Source of the DNA: a virus
IMG/VR virus record: IMGVR_UViG_3300030450_000167
Span: 1-43,722 of that record
Strand: one strand, 5' to 3'
DNA length: 43,722 nucleotides
The number at the start of each line of letters is the position of its first letter. The first letter of the stretch is position 1. A program made the position numbers and the translations under genes. The notes beneath the pieces are model-generated. The model saw only the letters and a program-made list of their open reading frames with translations. It ran no database searches and had not been told where the DNA came from. Below are positions 8,701 through 17,004 of this stretch, piece after piece.

Positions 8701-9697
8701 TATTCAGATAAACCGAGAAGATGGTAGTTATCCTAGCTCTGGAGAATCATTAGGTTCCATAGGTTGGAAAGGTGCGGATAGTGCTAATACTAATGCTGCC
8801 GCAGGAGCATCTATAGCTGGTATTGCTGCTGAAAATTATAGTGGCAGTACAGAAGCTACAGATTTAGCTTTTAATACTAAACCAACAGGAACTGGCCCCG
8901 GTTCTGCTCCAACAGAAAGGATGCGTATTACTTCCGCTGGCAAAGTAGGGGTAAATTGCACAAGTCCTCAAACACAGTTTGTTGTACAACATTCTGATGG
9001 TGGAAGTGGTATTGAATTATCAATGGGTGCTTCGTTGAACTATATTCAATCTTACAGTAGATCAGCCTCTGATTATATAACCTTAAAAATTGATGCTGAA
9101 GATATAAGATTTGGCACTAATGATGGTACTGAAAGAATGCGTATTCTTTCTGGTGGAAACATATGTATAGGTAGAACTAATGCTACTTTTAATGATACCG
9201 CAGGAATAAATTTAAACCCTGGATCAGACAGTGCCTTTATAAATGATGGACAATGTTTATCTTTAAATAGAACAGGAAGTCATGGAGTCATTACAGGCTA
9301 TTACTACGATAGTTCTAGTGTTGGGACTATAAGTACAAACGCTAATTCCTTGCCGTCTGATAGAAACTTTAAAAGAGATATTAGTGATTTAGATTTAGGT
9401 TTAAATCTAGTAAATAAATTAAAGCCAAGCCAATATAACTACAAGATTGATAGTGAAGATTGTCCTAAAATGTATGGCTTAGTTGCACAAGATTTAGAAC
9501 AATCTTTAGAAGAGGTAGGCATAGAAAAAAACAGTACATGGTTATTACAACATGAGCCTAATGAAGATGAAAAACAATCGGATTATAATTTAGATTATTT
9601 GAAACTGACTCCTATTTTGATTAAAGCTATTCAAGAACAACAAGAACAGATTGAAGCTTTGCAGTCTGAAATTAATATACTCAAAGGAGGAGACTAA
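5738..9697 (+). CDS. Tail fiber with C-terminal S74 intramolecular chaperone
   Basis: This 1319-residue fiber probably forms a trimer. Its shaft is built from repeated modules. Three TDNDIDLGTSSLEFKD-like blocks lie near 6028-6126, 6688-6780 and 7306-7400. Several AELNIMDGVTA-type repeats occur near 6148-6250, and many IDG/LDISG beta-helix strands follow. The C-terminus is a peptidase S74 chaperone: SDRNFKRDI holds the Ser1207-Lys1212 dyad (spacing 5, as in endosialidase-type chaperones), followed by KMYGLVAQDLE and a terminal coiled coil (EQQEQIEALQSEI). The chaperone should cut itself off before Ser1207 after trimer folding. Host binding is likely by the region before it. Confidence 0.88.
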   Translation: MGTTYTRQSSIADGDTITAALFNNEYNQILNAFVYASSGTTGHQHDGTAAEGGNIHTIGDQDFLNKIVADSSNNRWGFFVEVSSAAVEQVRIQDGAIVPVTDNDIDLGTSSLEFKDGYFDGTVYADAINFNGTAISATAAELNIMDGVTATTAELNIMDGVTATATELNIMDGDTSATSTTLADADRVVVNDGGTMKQVALTDFETYFESSIDTIANFEVTTELQTPLIAFTDGDDAIQIADGGGVTMAAGLTSTAAANSLGATSFNDADITNVGDIQLDSITGDGDTNTSVTFSGSDVITVTTGGETQITFNNGTILPTTDNDIDLGSSSYEFKDLYIDGTANIDSLVADTADINGGSVDGATLGTNSAITQAVIDNVNINGATIGHTDDTDLITLADGVVTVAGELDATTLDISGNADIDGTLEADAYTVDGTTLAEYIADTAGAMVSSNTESGITVTYQDADNTIDFSVDAAQTGITSIYATDLIMGEDSQTAIDFGTANEIDFKVDNAARLTLTSGALYPVTDNQIDLGTSSLEFKDAFFDGTVTSDAFAGPLTGDVTGTSSKVTVTDSTANTNFPVVFHDESDGLLDDTGALRYNPSTGELLVPKLTVAGTTTTADTVTMEASNAIIFEGATADAHETTLSIVDPTADHTQYLINQGGYIPVLAAATTTAITSTPAELNVLDNVTAGTVSASLGVVVDSNKDIGSFRNVTLTGELDAGSLDISGDADIDGTTNLDAVDIDGATQIDATVTVGVDDTGYDVKFFGATSGAYMLWDESADDLKLVGAAGLTVAGDIDVDGTANLDVVDIDGAVDMASTLQVDGAITSSDGMVLTTADNTDTLQLISTDADANSGPNLNFYRNSSSPADDDLTGGITFNSRNDNSQDFQAVRIRSYSTDVSDGTEDSALDIATMTAGVLGNRLDILPTETIINNGSIDADFRVESNGQTHALVVDGALDNVGVGYSAAHTATNKGVAILSGGAGGGIQINREDGSYPSSGESLGSIGWKGADSANTNAAAGASIAGIAAENYSGSTEATDLAFNTKPTGTGPGSAPTERMRITSAGKVGVNCTSPQTQFVVQHSDGGSGIELSMGASLNYIQSYSRSASDYITLKIDAEDIRFGTNDGTERMRILSGGNICIGRTNATFNDTAGINLNPGSDSAFINDGQCLSLNRTGSHGVITGYYYDSSSVGTISTNANSLPSDRNFKRDISDLDLGLNLVNKLKPSQYNYKIDSEDCPKMYGLVAQDLEQSLEEVGIEKNSTWLLQHEPNEDEKQSDYNLDYLKLTPILIKAIQEQQEQIEALQSEINILKGGD

Positions 9698-10041
9698 TGG
9701 CAATATCTTATGCATGGGATGTGAAAACTGTAGATACTTATCCTACAAAAGATTCTAAAGCTGATGTAGTTCATAACGTACATTGGAGACTAACAGCTAC
9801 AGACGGCTCTAATAACGACTCGGATGGGAATCCACAAACTGCTACAGCAATAGGCACTCAACCACTAGATACTTCAGACTTATCAAGTTTTACAGCTTTT
9901 GCTAGTCTTAATTCTGCAACGGTTCAAGGATGGGTAGAAGCAGCTTTAACCTCTGATAAAGTTGCTGAAATTAAAACAAATCTGAATGCTGAAATAGCTA
10001 AAAAAGTTACGCCAACATCAGTACAAAAAACAATAGGATAA
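9697..10041 (+). CDS. Conserved phage protein of unknown function (114 aa)
   Basis: The product is 114 residues, soluble, with a short beta region (AISYAWDVKTVDTYP, then VHNVHWRLTATDGS). A C-terminal helix ends in Lys/Thr-rich sequence. I recall similar small proteins immediately after tail-fiber genes in marine and cyanophages, without a known function. It overlaps the fiber stop codon (TAATG), so it is translated with the fiber. A fiber-associated or tail role is inferred from position only. Confidence 0.6.
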   Translation: MAISYAWDVKTVDTYPTKDSKADVVHNVHWRLTATDGSNNDSDGNPQTATAIGTQPLDTSDLSSFTAFASLNSATVQGWVEAALTSDKVAEIKTNLNAEIAKKVTPTSVQKTIG

Positions 10042-10044
10042 TTT

Positions 10045-10290
10045 ATGGAACTTTCAGCTTACATACTTTGGAACGGCTTTATAACTTTGGTACTAGCTCC
10101 TATTTTTTACACGATCAGAGCAAACACAGCAGAAAATAAAAGGATTGATATTCTTTTAAATAAGACGCGAGAAGAATTAGCAGGTAACTATGTTACTAAA
10201 GCACAGCTGGCAGACGATATTGATAGGATTTTAGAAAGTATTGGAAAGCTTGAGAAGAAAATAGATAGACTTTTTGATAGGAATTTATAA
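10045..10290 (+). CDS. Small membrane-anchored coiled-coil protein
   Basis: The product is 81 residues. One hydrophobic segment (about residues 5-24, AYILWNGFITLVLAPIFYTI) is followed by an Arg/Lys/Glu-rich helix with heptad spacing to the end (DRILESIGKLEKKIDRLFDR). The shape is like small phage membrane proteins found between fiber and internal virion genes. It might be a spanin-like or holin-accessory protein, but the lysis genes are 11 kb away, so a virion or membrane-docking role is equally possible. It shares one base with the next start codon. Confidence 0.55.
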   Translation: MELSAYILWNGFITLVLAPIFYTIRANTAENKRIDILLNKTREELAGNYVTKAQLADDIDRILESIGKLEKKIDRLFDRNL

Positions 10291-13016
10291 TGGCTAGAAA
10301 GAATAAAAGAGCAAGGGCAAACTATTTACGAAAAGACTATCGTAAAGGTGGTAGAGTTGGTTTTGATAAAGGAGGCCATACTCGCAAGGACCAAAGAACA
10401 CCAGAAGATAAAGCTGCTGGTGATCCACCGGAATACGCATGGTCCCCACATGATCCTAATGCGCCGGGACATGATAACGATACACCTAGGGCTGGTGATA
10501 ATACACTGAGAGATATTTTTGATGAAGAAAGACGTTCTAGAGTTACTGAAACTGGTAGAACTGCTACAGATATAGCTCAAGGAATACTACCTCCAAAAGC
10601 TGTTCCTACACCTGATGTTGCTAAAATTTCTCAAGAAGGGACTACAGCAGAAGCAGCTAGAATGGTTGGAGATACTAGTATTACTGGTCAAACTATGGGG
10701 CGTACTACTCCAGAAACTGCTACAACAATTTCAGATATAGGACAAGCTAGAGATCCAAATCAAGTTCAAGCAGCAAAAATGACAGCAGATTTAGTTTCTC
10801 AGGTTCCTCAAATTCAAGGAGTTATAGGACAACTTTCTCCAGAAGCTATTGCTCAAGTAGATGAAATAAGAAACTTATCAGGTCCAGCAGAAGCAGCAAA
10901 AATTACTCAAGCTGCTGTAGATTCTTCAAAAGCTAATACAGTAGACGCTATAATTTCTACAGGGGCTTATGTACCACAAGTAAGTGGAATTGCTGGACAA
11001 GTATCAGATACACCAGATGCTGAACTTCAGACAAGGAATGCTATTACTGGACAAGCTGCTACAGGAGAAGCTGCTCAAATTATTAATACATTAGGTTTTG
11101 AAGCAGCACAAAGAAGCTCTGTACAAGGAACTGCAAGATCAGGTGCTGCTGCTACAATGATAGCAGAAACTAGTGCTATACCTGAAGATATTGCAGCAGC
11201 GATTGTAGAAGATCCTGCAACAATGGAAGCACAAATAGCTAATGAAGATGTAACAGTTCAAGCAGCCGTTGCAGCTTTACCTACAGAAGCTCTTATGTCT
11301 GCACAGATGGAATCATTAGTAGGTGGTCTAGAATCAGGAAATATACCTGCATGGGCAAAACCTGCTGTAGATATGGTTTCTCAAAATATGGCTCAAAGAG
11401 GATTAGATGTTTCTACAATAGCTAGAGATTCTTTATTTAATGCTATTATTCAAAGTGCTTTACCAATCGCACAAAATAATGCACAGGCTTTACAAGCAAG
11501 GGCAACTCAAAATTTATCAAATCAGCAACAGGCTAATTTAACAGAGGCTCAACAAGAGCAACAGCTTCGTATGCAGAACTTGGCTAATCGTCAAGACGCT
11601 GCTAGTCAGACTGCACAAATGGCACAACAAATGGGAGTGCAACAAGGTCAGTTTAGACAAGAAGCAGTCATGGCTTCTGCTGCTCAACAACAGCAAACTA
11701 GAGTACAAAACTTACAGAACAGACAATACTCTACAGCCTTAAATGCTCAAAACCAGCAAGCAATGGCTGTACAAAATTTGAATGTTGGTGTACAAACAGA
11801 CCTTGCAAACTTACAGATTCTTAATGAAACTGAAAGAGAAAATATGTCTGCCGATCAACAAGGTAGACTATTAGAATATCAAACTGCTACTCAGTTTATG
11901 AATCAAAATGCAGCCTTTACTCAAGACATGAGGAAAGCTAATTTATCCTCAGAACAACAAGTAAGATTAGCTAATTTAACTGCTTTAAATCAGGCAAGTT
12001 CTGAAAATTTAAGTGCTTCACAACAAACAGAACTTACAAATTTAAATAAGCGTATGCAAATGAATCTGCAAAATGCAGAGCTTGCACAGCAAATGGGTGT
12101 AGCTCAGTTAAATGTAGATCAACAACGTGCTATGCAAAATGCAACAATGGTTGCGAACATGGATATGTCTAAGTTTACGACTGAGCAACAAGTGGAATTA
12201 GCTAATAGTCAATGGATGCAAACTGCTACTACGACTAATTTAAATGCAGAACAACAAGCAATTTTACAGAACGCAACAGCGTTAGCTTCTTTAGATATGG
12301 CTACTTTAGATCAACGAACTAGAGTAGCTGCACAAAATGCACAATCATTTTTATCAATGGATATGTCAAATTTATCTAATGCTCAACAAGTAGCTATGTT
12401 AATGGGTCAGCAAGAACAGCAAAGATTATTAAGTAATCAATCAGCTACTAATGCTGCAAGACAAATAAATGCTGCCAATGAAAATCAAACTAATCAATTT
12501 ATGGCAAATTTATCTGCTCAAATAGATCAGTTTAATGTTCAAAATTTAAATGCAGCTAGACAGTTTAATACACAACAATTAAATGCTGCTGAAATGAGAA
12601 GGGCTGGTTTAGAGTTTGAGGAAAATAAAGCAAATGCTGCAATTCTAAATAGAGTTTCAGAATTTAATTCACAAATGGATTATAATAGAGAGCAATGGAA
12701 CGCTCAGAATGAGCAAGCGGTTCGTATTTCTAATACGACATGGAGAAGGCAAGCAAATACGGCTGATACCGCTGCTCAGAATGCAGTTAATCAACAAAAT
12801 GCTCAAAATGCTTTTGCTTTAACTAATGCTGCTCAATCTTTTCTATGGCAAGAATTAAGAGATCAGGCAGACTATGATTTTAAATTTGCAGATAATGAAG
12901 CCACTAGAAAAGTTCAAGCAATGATAGCTGCTTCTAGTGCAGAAGGAAGTGCTGCTACTAATTGGAGTTCTAACTTCGACAGCATTAGTAAAGTTATAAA
13001 TCAATTGTGGACATAA
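10290..13016 (+). CDS. Large Gln/Asn/Ala-rich internal virion or tail protein with hendecad repeats
   Basis: The product is 908 residues. The N-terminus is basic with a Gly-rich motif (YRKGGRVGFDKGGH) that I recall as a common opening of marine phage virion proteins. Residues about 90-400 are Ala/Thr/Ile-rich helices. Residues 518-715 hold 22- and 33-residue repeats with an 11-residue sub-period. The rest is Gln/Asn-rich helix up to a short unique C-terminus. There is no catalytic motif and no Cys. It lies first in a row of large virion genes, so it is probably a rod-like core or ejection protein. The function is inferred from composition and position. Confidence 0.6.
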   Translation: MARKNKRARANYLRKDYRKGGRVGFDKGGHTRKDQRTPEDKAAGDPPEYAWSPHDPNAPGHDNDTPRAGDNTLRDIFDEERRSRVTETGRTATDIAQGILPPKAVPTPDVAKISQEGTTAEAARMVGDTSITGQTMGRTTPETATTISDIGQARDPNQVQAAKMTADLVSQVPQIQGVIGQLSPEAIAQVDEIRNLSGPAEAAKITQAAVDSSKANTVDAIISTGAYVPQVSGIAGQVSDTPDAELQTRNAITGQAATGEAAQIINTLGFEAAQRSSVQGTARSGAAATMIAETSAIPEDIAAAIVEDPATMEAQIANEDVTVQAAVAALPTEALMSAQMESLVGGLESGNIPAWAKPAVDMVSQNMAQRGLDVSTIARDSLFNAIIQSALPIAQNNAQALQARATQNLSNQQQANLTEAQQEQQLRMQNLANRQDAASQTAQMAQQMGVQQGQFRQEAVMASAAQQQQTRVQNLQNRQYSTALNAQNQQAMAVQNLNVGVQTDLANLQILNETERENMSADQQGRLLEYQTATQFMNQNAAFTQDMRKANLSSEQQVRLANLTALNQASSENLSASQQTELTNLNKRMQMNLQNAELAQQMGVAQLNVDQQRAMQNATMVANMDMSKFTTEQQVELANSQWMQTATTTNLNAEQQAILQNATALASLDMATLDQRTRVAAQNAQSFLSMDMSNLSNAQQVAMLMGQQEQQRLLSNQSATNAARQINAANENQTNQFMANLSAQIDQFNVQNLNAARQFNTQQLNAAEMRRAGLEFEENKANAAILNRVSEFNSQMDYNREQWNAQNEQAVRISNTTWRRQANTADTAAQNAVNQQNAQNAFALTNAAQSFLWQELRDQADYDFKFADNEATRKVQAMIAASSAEGSAATNWSSNFDSISKVINQLWT
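11841..12434 (+). repeat. Hendecad (11-residue based) coding repeat array
   Basis: Within the 908-residue protein, units opening with NLSxxQQ-type sequence begin at residues 518, 551, 573, 606, 628, 650, 672 and 694. The spacings are 33, 22, 33, 22, 22, 22 and 22, all multiples of 11. Each unit is helix-forming and shares the pattern N-L-S/N-x-x-Q-Q-x-x-L/A. DNA identity between units is low, so the array is old or held by protein-level selection. An 11-residue period favours a right-handed coiled coil. Confidence 0.75.
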
Positions 13017-13038
13017 TTTTAATTTGAGGAATAAATAA

Positions 13039-14193
13039 ATGGCAAATATATTTTCAAAGGCATGGAAAGGAATTAAAAAAGTCGCTAAAAAAATTGGCAA
13101 AGGAATTAAAAAGGTTGTCAAAAAAATAGGTCGTGCTGTAGGCAAACTAGGTATTGTAGGTCAGATAGGCATGATGTTTTTAATGCCTTATGCAATGCAA
13201 GGACTTGGTAGTTTATTTGGACAATTTGCAGGTGGTGTTGCAGATACTTGGGCTAGTTCACTACTTAGTAAATCTAATATTGCTGCTAAAGCTTTAGGTC
13301 ATACAATGAACGCAATACATACTGTAGGAACTACGGTTATGAAACCCTTTACATTTATTAGAGATCAAATAGGTAAATCTATTGATTGGATTGGAGAAAC
13401 AACAGGAACCAGTTCTTTGACAGATGGAGTTAATAAGCTAATAGGTTATGATTCTAAAAAAGTTTCAGCAGATGTGGGAATTACTGAAATTTCAGATAGT
13501 TCTCTTATGGGTTCTGGAGGATCGGCAACTGAAACTTTAGGTGGAGAATATATACAAAGCGATGCTTTTACGCCAGAAGGAATGAAATCAGTTTCTGAAG
13601 TAGATTATATACAAAGAATGAGAGACTCAGTAGATGTAAATAATCTAACGGCAAGTACTACTCCTGCTGGAACTCTAACTGATACAGGAGCAACCTTTAA
13701 AAGTGAAAGTATTTTAGGTCGTACTAATGTAGGACCAGAAGTTACATCACCAAGTCCTATTTCTATTGAAGATATATCTGCACAAACTTTCCAAGCCTTA
13801 GAAGAAGGACAGCCGTGGACATCAAAAGCTAAAGAGTGGGTTATAGGTCAAAGAGACTCTGTTGTTAATTCCTTTAAAGACTTTGATGTTGGAGAGGATA
13901 TAATTAATCCAGCTATTAGACAAGGAGGAGCTAGTAAACTTGCCTATACAATAGCAGGAGATCCTCCACAACAAAAAATATTACAGACTATTCGAGAAGA
14001 ACCTAATCTATTTGCTTTAAGTAATATGTTTGGAGATAGTTCAATATTTAGAAATGTAAATATGATGAGTGAGCAACGAGGAAATGTTTGGGCAGGAACT
14101 AACCTATTAAACTATGATTATGTAAAAAGTGTAGGTAACGATGGTACAGCAGATTATTATAATAATATGCGTGGTTTAGAATTAATGGCATAG
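13039..14193 (+). CDS. Putative internal virion protein with cationic amphipathic N-terminal helix
   Basis: The product is 384 residues. Residues 7-35 are almost only Lys, Gly, Ile and Val (WKGIKKVAKKIGKGIKKVVK), then continue into a hydrophobic, Met/Gly-rich stretch (about 36-65). This combination resembles a membrane-active cationic helix joined to a membrane-inserting segment. The remaining 300 residues are hydrophilic, with Thr/Ser-rich linkers and no recognised domain. TTTGAGGAATAAATAA before the ATG supplies a ribosome binding site. Neighbours on both sides are large virion-type genes. A role in penetrating the host membrane during DNA ejection is an inference. Confidence 0.55.
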   Translation: MANIFSKAWKGIKKVAKKIGKGIKKVVKKIGRAVGKLGIVGQIGMMFLMPYAMQGLGSLFGQFAGGVADTWASSLLSKSNIAAKALGHTMNAIHTVGTTVMKPFTFIRDQIGKSIDWIGETTGTSSLTDGVNKLIGYDSKKVSADVGITEISDSSLMGSGGSATETLGGEYIQSDAFTPEGMKSVSEVDYIQRMRDSVDVNNLTASTTPAGTLTDTGATFKSESILGRTNVGPEVTSPSPISIEDISAQTFQALEEGQPWTSKAKEWVIGQRDSVVNSFKDFDVGEDIINPAIRQGGASKLAYTIAGDPPQQKILQTIREEPNLFALSNMFGDSSIFRNVNMMSEQRGNVWAGTNLLNYDYVKSVGNDGTADYYNNMRGLELMA

Positions 14194-14202
14194 GAATAAA
14201 AA

Positions 14203-14808
14203 ATGGCACAACAACAATTAGGATCTTATGATCCAGCAGGTATAGAAGCTTTTGTAAATCATCAGCCTCCTATACCCGGACAATCTTTAACCTCTTCTCC
14301 TGAAGAAATCAGACCATTTGAAGGGCAACCTGAATATACAAATTTCAGAGAAGCCTTAGACGATACAGTATCTGAACTCTTAAAGGAAGAAGTTTTTATG
14401 CCATTAATGAAAGCCATTAATAGTGGTATGCCTCTTACAGATATAGCTTTAAATATTTTGTATACAGGATTTCGAGAAGGCAAATGGAATCCAGATTTGT
14501 TGATGATGTTAATAGAGCCTTTGATTTTTGTTTTAATGGCTCTATCAGAAAAATCAGGAATTGAATATAGAATAACTGGTGATGAAGAAGATGATTTGGA
14601 TGAAGAAGAATCATCAGTTATGACTGAAACAAGAGCAAAACATTTAAATTCTATAGTAAATAAAAAAACGGGTCAGCTTTCTTCTGTGCCTCAAGGAGCT
14701 ATTCCTTCAGAAATTATGGAACAAATTCAATCAATAGAAGTACCTGAAAGTTTACTTCAGAGAACTGAACAGCCTCAAGAAGAAACCTTGCTAGGTAGAA
14801 CGGAGTAA
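14203..14808 (+). CDS. Conserved phage structural-region protein (201 aa)
   Basis: The product is 201 residues. The N-terminus has PPIPGQSLTSSPEEIRPFE, a motif I recall from a small protein family in T4-like cyanophages and other marine phages. A helical middle follows (LLKEEVFMPLMKAINSGMPL, then a hydrophobic MLIEPLIFVLMAL helix around residues 100-113). The second half is acidic (GDEEDDLDEEES) and probably disordered. It sits between two virion genes. The family function is unknown to me; a neck or core role is only a guess from context. Confidence 0.55.
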   Translation: MAQQQLGSYDPAGIEAFVNHQPPIPGQSLTSSPEEIRPFEGQPEYTNFREALDDTVSELLKEEVFMPLMKAINSGMPLTDIALNILYTGFREGKWNPDLLMMLIEPLIFVLMALSEKSGIEYRITGDEEDDLDEEESSVMTETRAKHLNSIVNKKTGQLSSVPQGAIPSEIMEQIQSIEVPESLLQRTEQPQEETLLGRTE

Positions 14809-14811
14809 GTT

Positions 14812-17004
14812 ATGGGTTTATATGACACAGGATCAGGAGAATCTTCTGTAGAATTTGCTGAAAAAACTTTTTCAGAAGTACGACAAAGAAAAGATGCAAT
14901 AGCTAAAGATCAAGAGAAATTTAGTAAAAGATTAGCTCTTGCAAATTTAGCTGTACAAGGAACTAATGCAGTTTTAAATAGCAGGGCTGATGCTCTTGAA
15001 AGAAATCAAGCTCCTCAACGAGCAGCTTATGAGGCTACGCTTGAAAATAGCTCTTCTTGGAGAGGAGTTTTTAATGGAATTAAATCTGCTGGTCAAACAA
15101 ATTCTGATTATCTTTTAAATAAATATTATCAAAATGCTTTGTCTGCTATGTCTAATAAATATTCTGGTGTGGCTGAAAATGATCCTAATTTTAATAAATT
15201 AGTAATGGAAGAAGCAGAAAGATTACGAGATGAAAATTTAGAATCTTTTAATAATTTAGAGAAAGCTGTTTTTAGTATGCCTACTTTTGAAGATTTTCCA
15301 GAATTTTATGAGTCTCATAATACATTACCTAGAGATGTTGGATCATGGATTTCAAATGGAGTATCATCAATCTTTAATAGACATACTGAAGAAAGTATAA
15401 CACTACAGGGACAGCAAATAGCTGATGATCAAAAACAAAGTCGTGATGCTTTATTTGGAACTGAAATAGGTCAACAATTAACTGATATTCAAAACACTAT
15501 AGACTTATTTGATAATAATGGATTTCTTACTCAAGATCTTAGTAGTAAAATAGAAGCAGGAATAGCTAATGGGGATATTTTAGGAGAGGCTGGAGAAATT
15601 ACAACTAGAACTTCCACAGAACAGTTATTAGACGGATCTATAAAAGAAGTAGTTCAAACAATTCAATTGTTAACAGATGCAGGAACGGGTGAGAAAAGAA
15701 TAAATATACTTGATGAAATTGAAAATATAATTCGTCCAGATGCTCCTGTTATTGGAATGATAGAGCAATTAAATTTTACAAAAGGTCAATTAACCCATGA
15801 AGGAGCTATTAAATTTAATCAAATAACGAAAGAACTACAAGATATAGAAGGAATGTATTCTAATACACAATTAACTAATAAAGGATTTTTGGAAGCAATA
15901 ACTCGACTAGATCCCTCTGATTACAAAAGAGATTTATCGAACGAGCTTCAAATATTAACTTCATCTACTCAACTAGCAGATATACAGTATCAGTCTTTAT
16001 TAAATACAGAATTTACTGATAATGAAGCGGAGGGTTTAGTTATTAGATCTCGTAGTACTGGTAAAATTATAGTAAATCCTAATCGGGAAGATGCTTTAGG
16101 AAAATTAACACAAAAAGGAATAGACAAAAATTTACTTATAGAAGAAAATATTAAATTCTTTGGAGCAGGAACTAATTTAGTAGACCGATTTCTTAATCCT
16201 ACTAGAGTAATGGAAGCAGAAAGTTCTCCCACTCGTGGAGAAAGCTTATCAGGGTTAGTGTATTCTGATAGGTATTCTGGTGTTTTTGAAAATGAAGAAC
16301 AACAACGTAATATTTCAGAAGCTCTTGCTCGTATGGCAGATGATCCTAGTAATCTTCCTAGTTTTATAGGTGATGTTATAGCAGATGCTGTTCAAGATAA
16401 TCGAGATAAAGGTATTTATGTATTAAACGAAAATAATCCTTTTTCATTAGGTGAAATTACAGATCAATTTACAGGAACTACTTTAGAAGAAGATACTACC
16501 GATAAAAATATTTTATTACTTTGGGATAAGCCAAATCAACGTCTTAGTTATATAACTACAGAAGAAGGTACTCCTACTACTATTTCACAGAATATTAATA
16601 ATTTGAAGGACTATCAAACTGATGAGTGGTTACAAAATATTGAATATGGTCAACACATACGAAATTTACAAGAACAAATAGACTCTAGTTCTGGAAATGC
16701 AAAGGAAAAGTTTCAAGAAACTTTAAATGCTTTATTAGAGAATCCTCCTGCTTTATCTCTATTAAAGAGAGAGGGTACTAGCTTTAGAACTTATCCAGCA
16801 GGAACTGCATTGTTACAACCAGATACTACTCTAAGATCTATTACAGATACCACTACTTTTAAAGGATTAACTTGGGCTAGTACTGTAGATGAAATTAAAA
16901 CTCATTTAGAAAATTTAATATCAAATCCCGAAACTTCTGATCTGGTATTACAAGATGCCCAAGCTAGATTATCACAGTTAAATAATTACATAGATAACCA
17001 ATAA
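14812..17004 (+). CDS. Large virion-region protein of unknown function (730 aa)
   Basis: The product is 730 residues, mostly helical, acidic and Asn/Asp-rich, without Cys, membrane segments or a recognised motif. The N-terminal 60 residues look like coiled coil (SEVRQRKDAIAKDQEKFSKR). Its position between the 201-residue protein and the 1596-residue protein, with a 1-base overlap into the latter, matches the internal core protein block of podoviruses (gp14-gp16 in T7). I infer an internal virion or ejection protein by order and size. Nothing in the sequence fixes a function. Confidence 0.55.
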   Translation: MGLYDTGSGESSVEFAEKTFSEVRQRKDAIAKDQEKFSKRLALANLAVQGTNAVLNSRADALERNQAPQRAAYEATLENSSSWRGVFNGIKSAGQTNSDYLLNKYYQNALSAMSNKYSGVAENDPNFNKLVMEEAERLRDENLESFNNLEKAVFSMPTFEDFPEFYESHNTLPRDVGSWISNGVSSIFNRHTEESITLQGQQIADDQKQSRDALFGTEIGQQLTDIQNTIDLFDNNGFLTQDLSSKIEAGIANGDILGEAGEITTRTSTEQLLDGSIKEVVQTIQLLTDAGTGEKRINILDEIENIIRPDAPVIGMIEQLNFTKGQLTHEGAIKFNQITKELQDIEGMYSNTQLTNKGFLEAITRLDPSDYKRDLSNELQILTSSTQLADIQYQSLLNTEFTDNEAEGLVIRSRSTGKIIVNPNREDALGKLTQKGIDKNLLIEENIKFFGAGTNLVDRFLNPTRVMEAESSPTRGESLSGLVYSDRYSGVFENEEQQRNISEALARMADDPSNLPSFIGDVIADAVQDNRDKGIYVLNENNPFSLGEITDQFTGTTLEEDTTDKNILLLWDKPNQRLSYITTEEGTPTTISQNINNLKDYQTDEWLQNIEYGQHIRNLQEQIDSSSGNAKEKFQETLNALLENPPALSLLKREGTSFRTYPAGTALLQPDTTLRSITDTTTFKGLTWASTVDEIKTHLENLISNPETSDLVLQDAQARLSQLNNYIDNQ

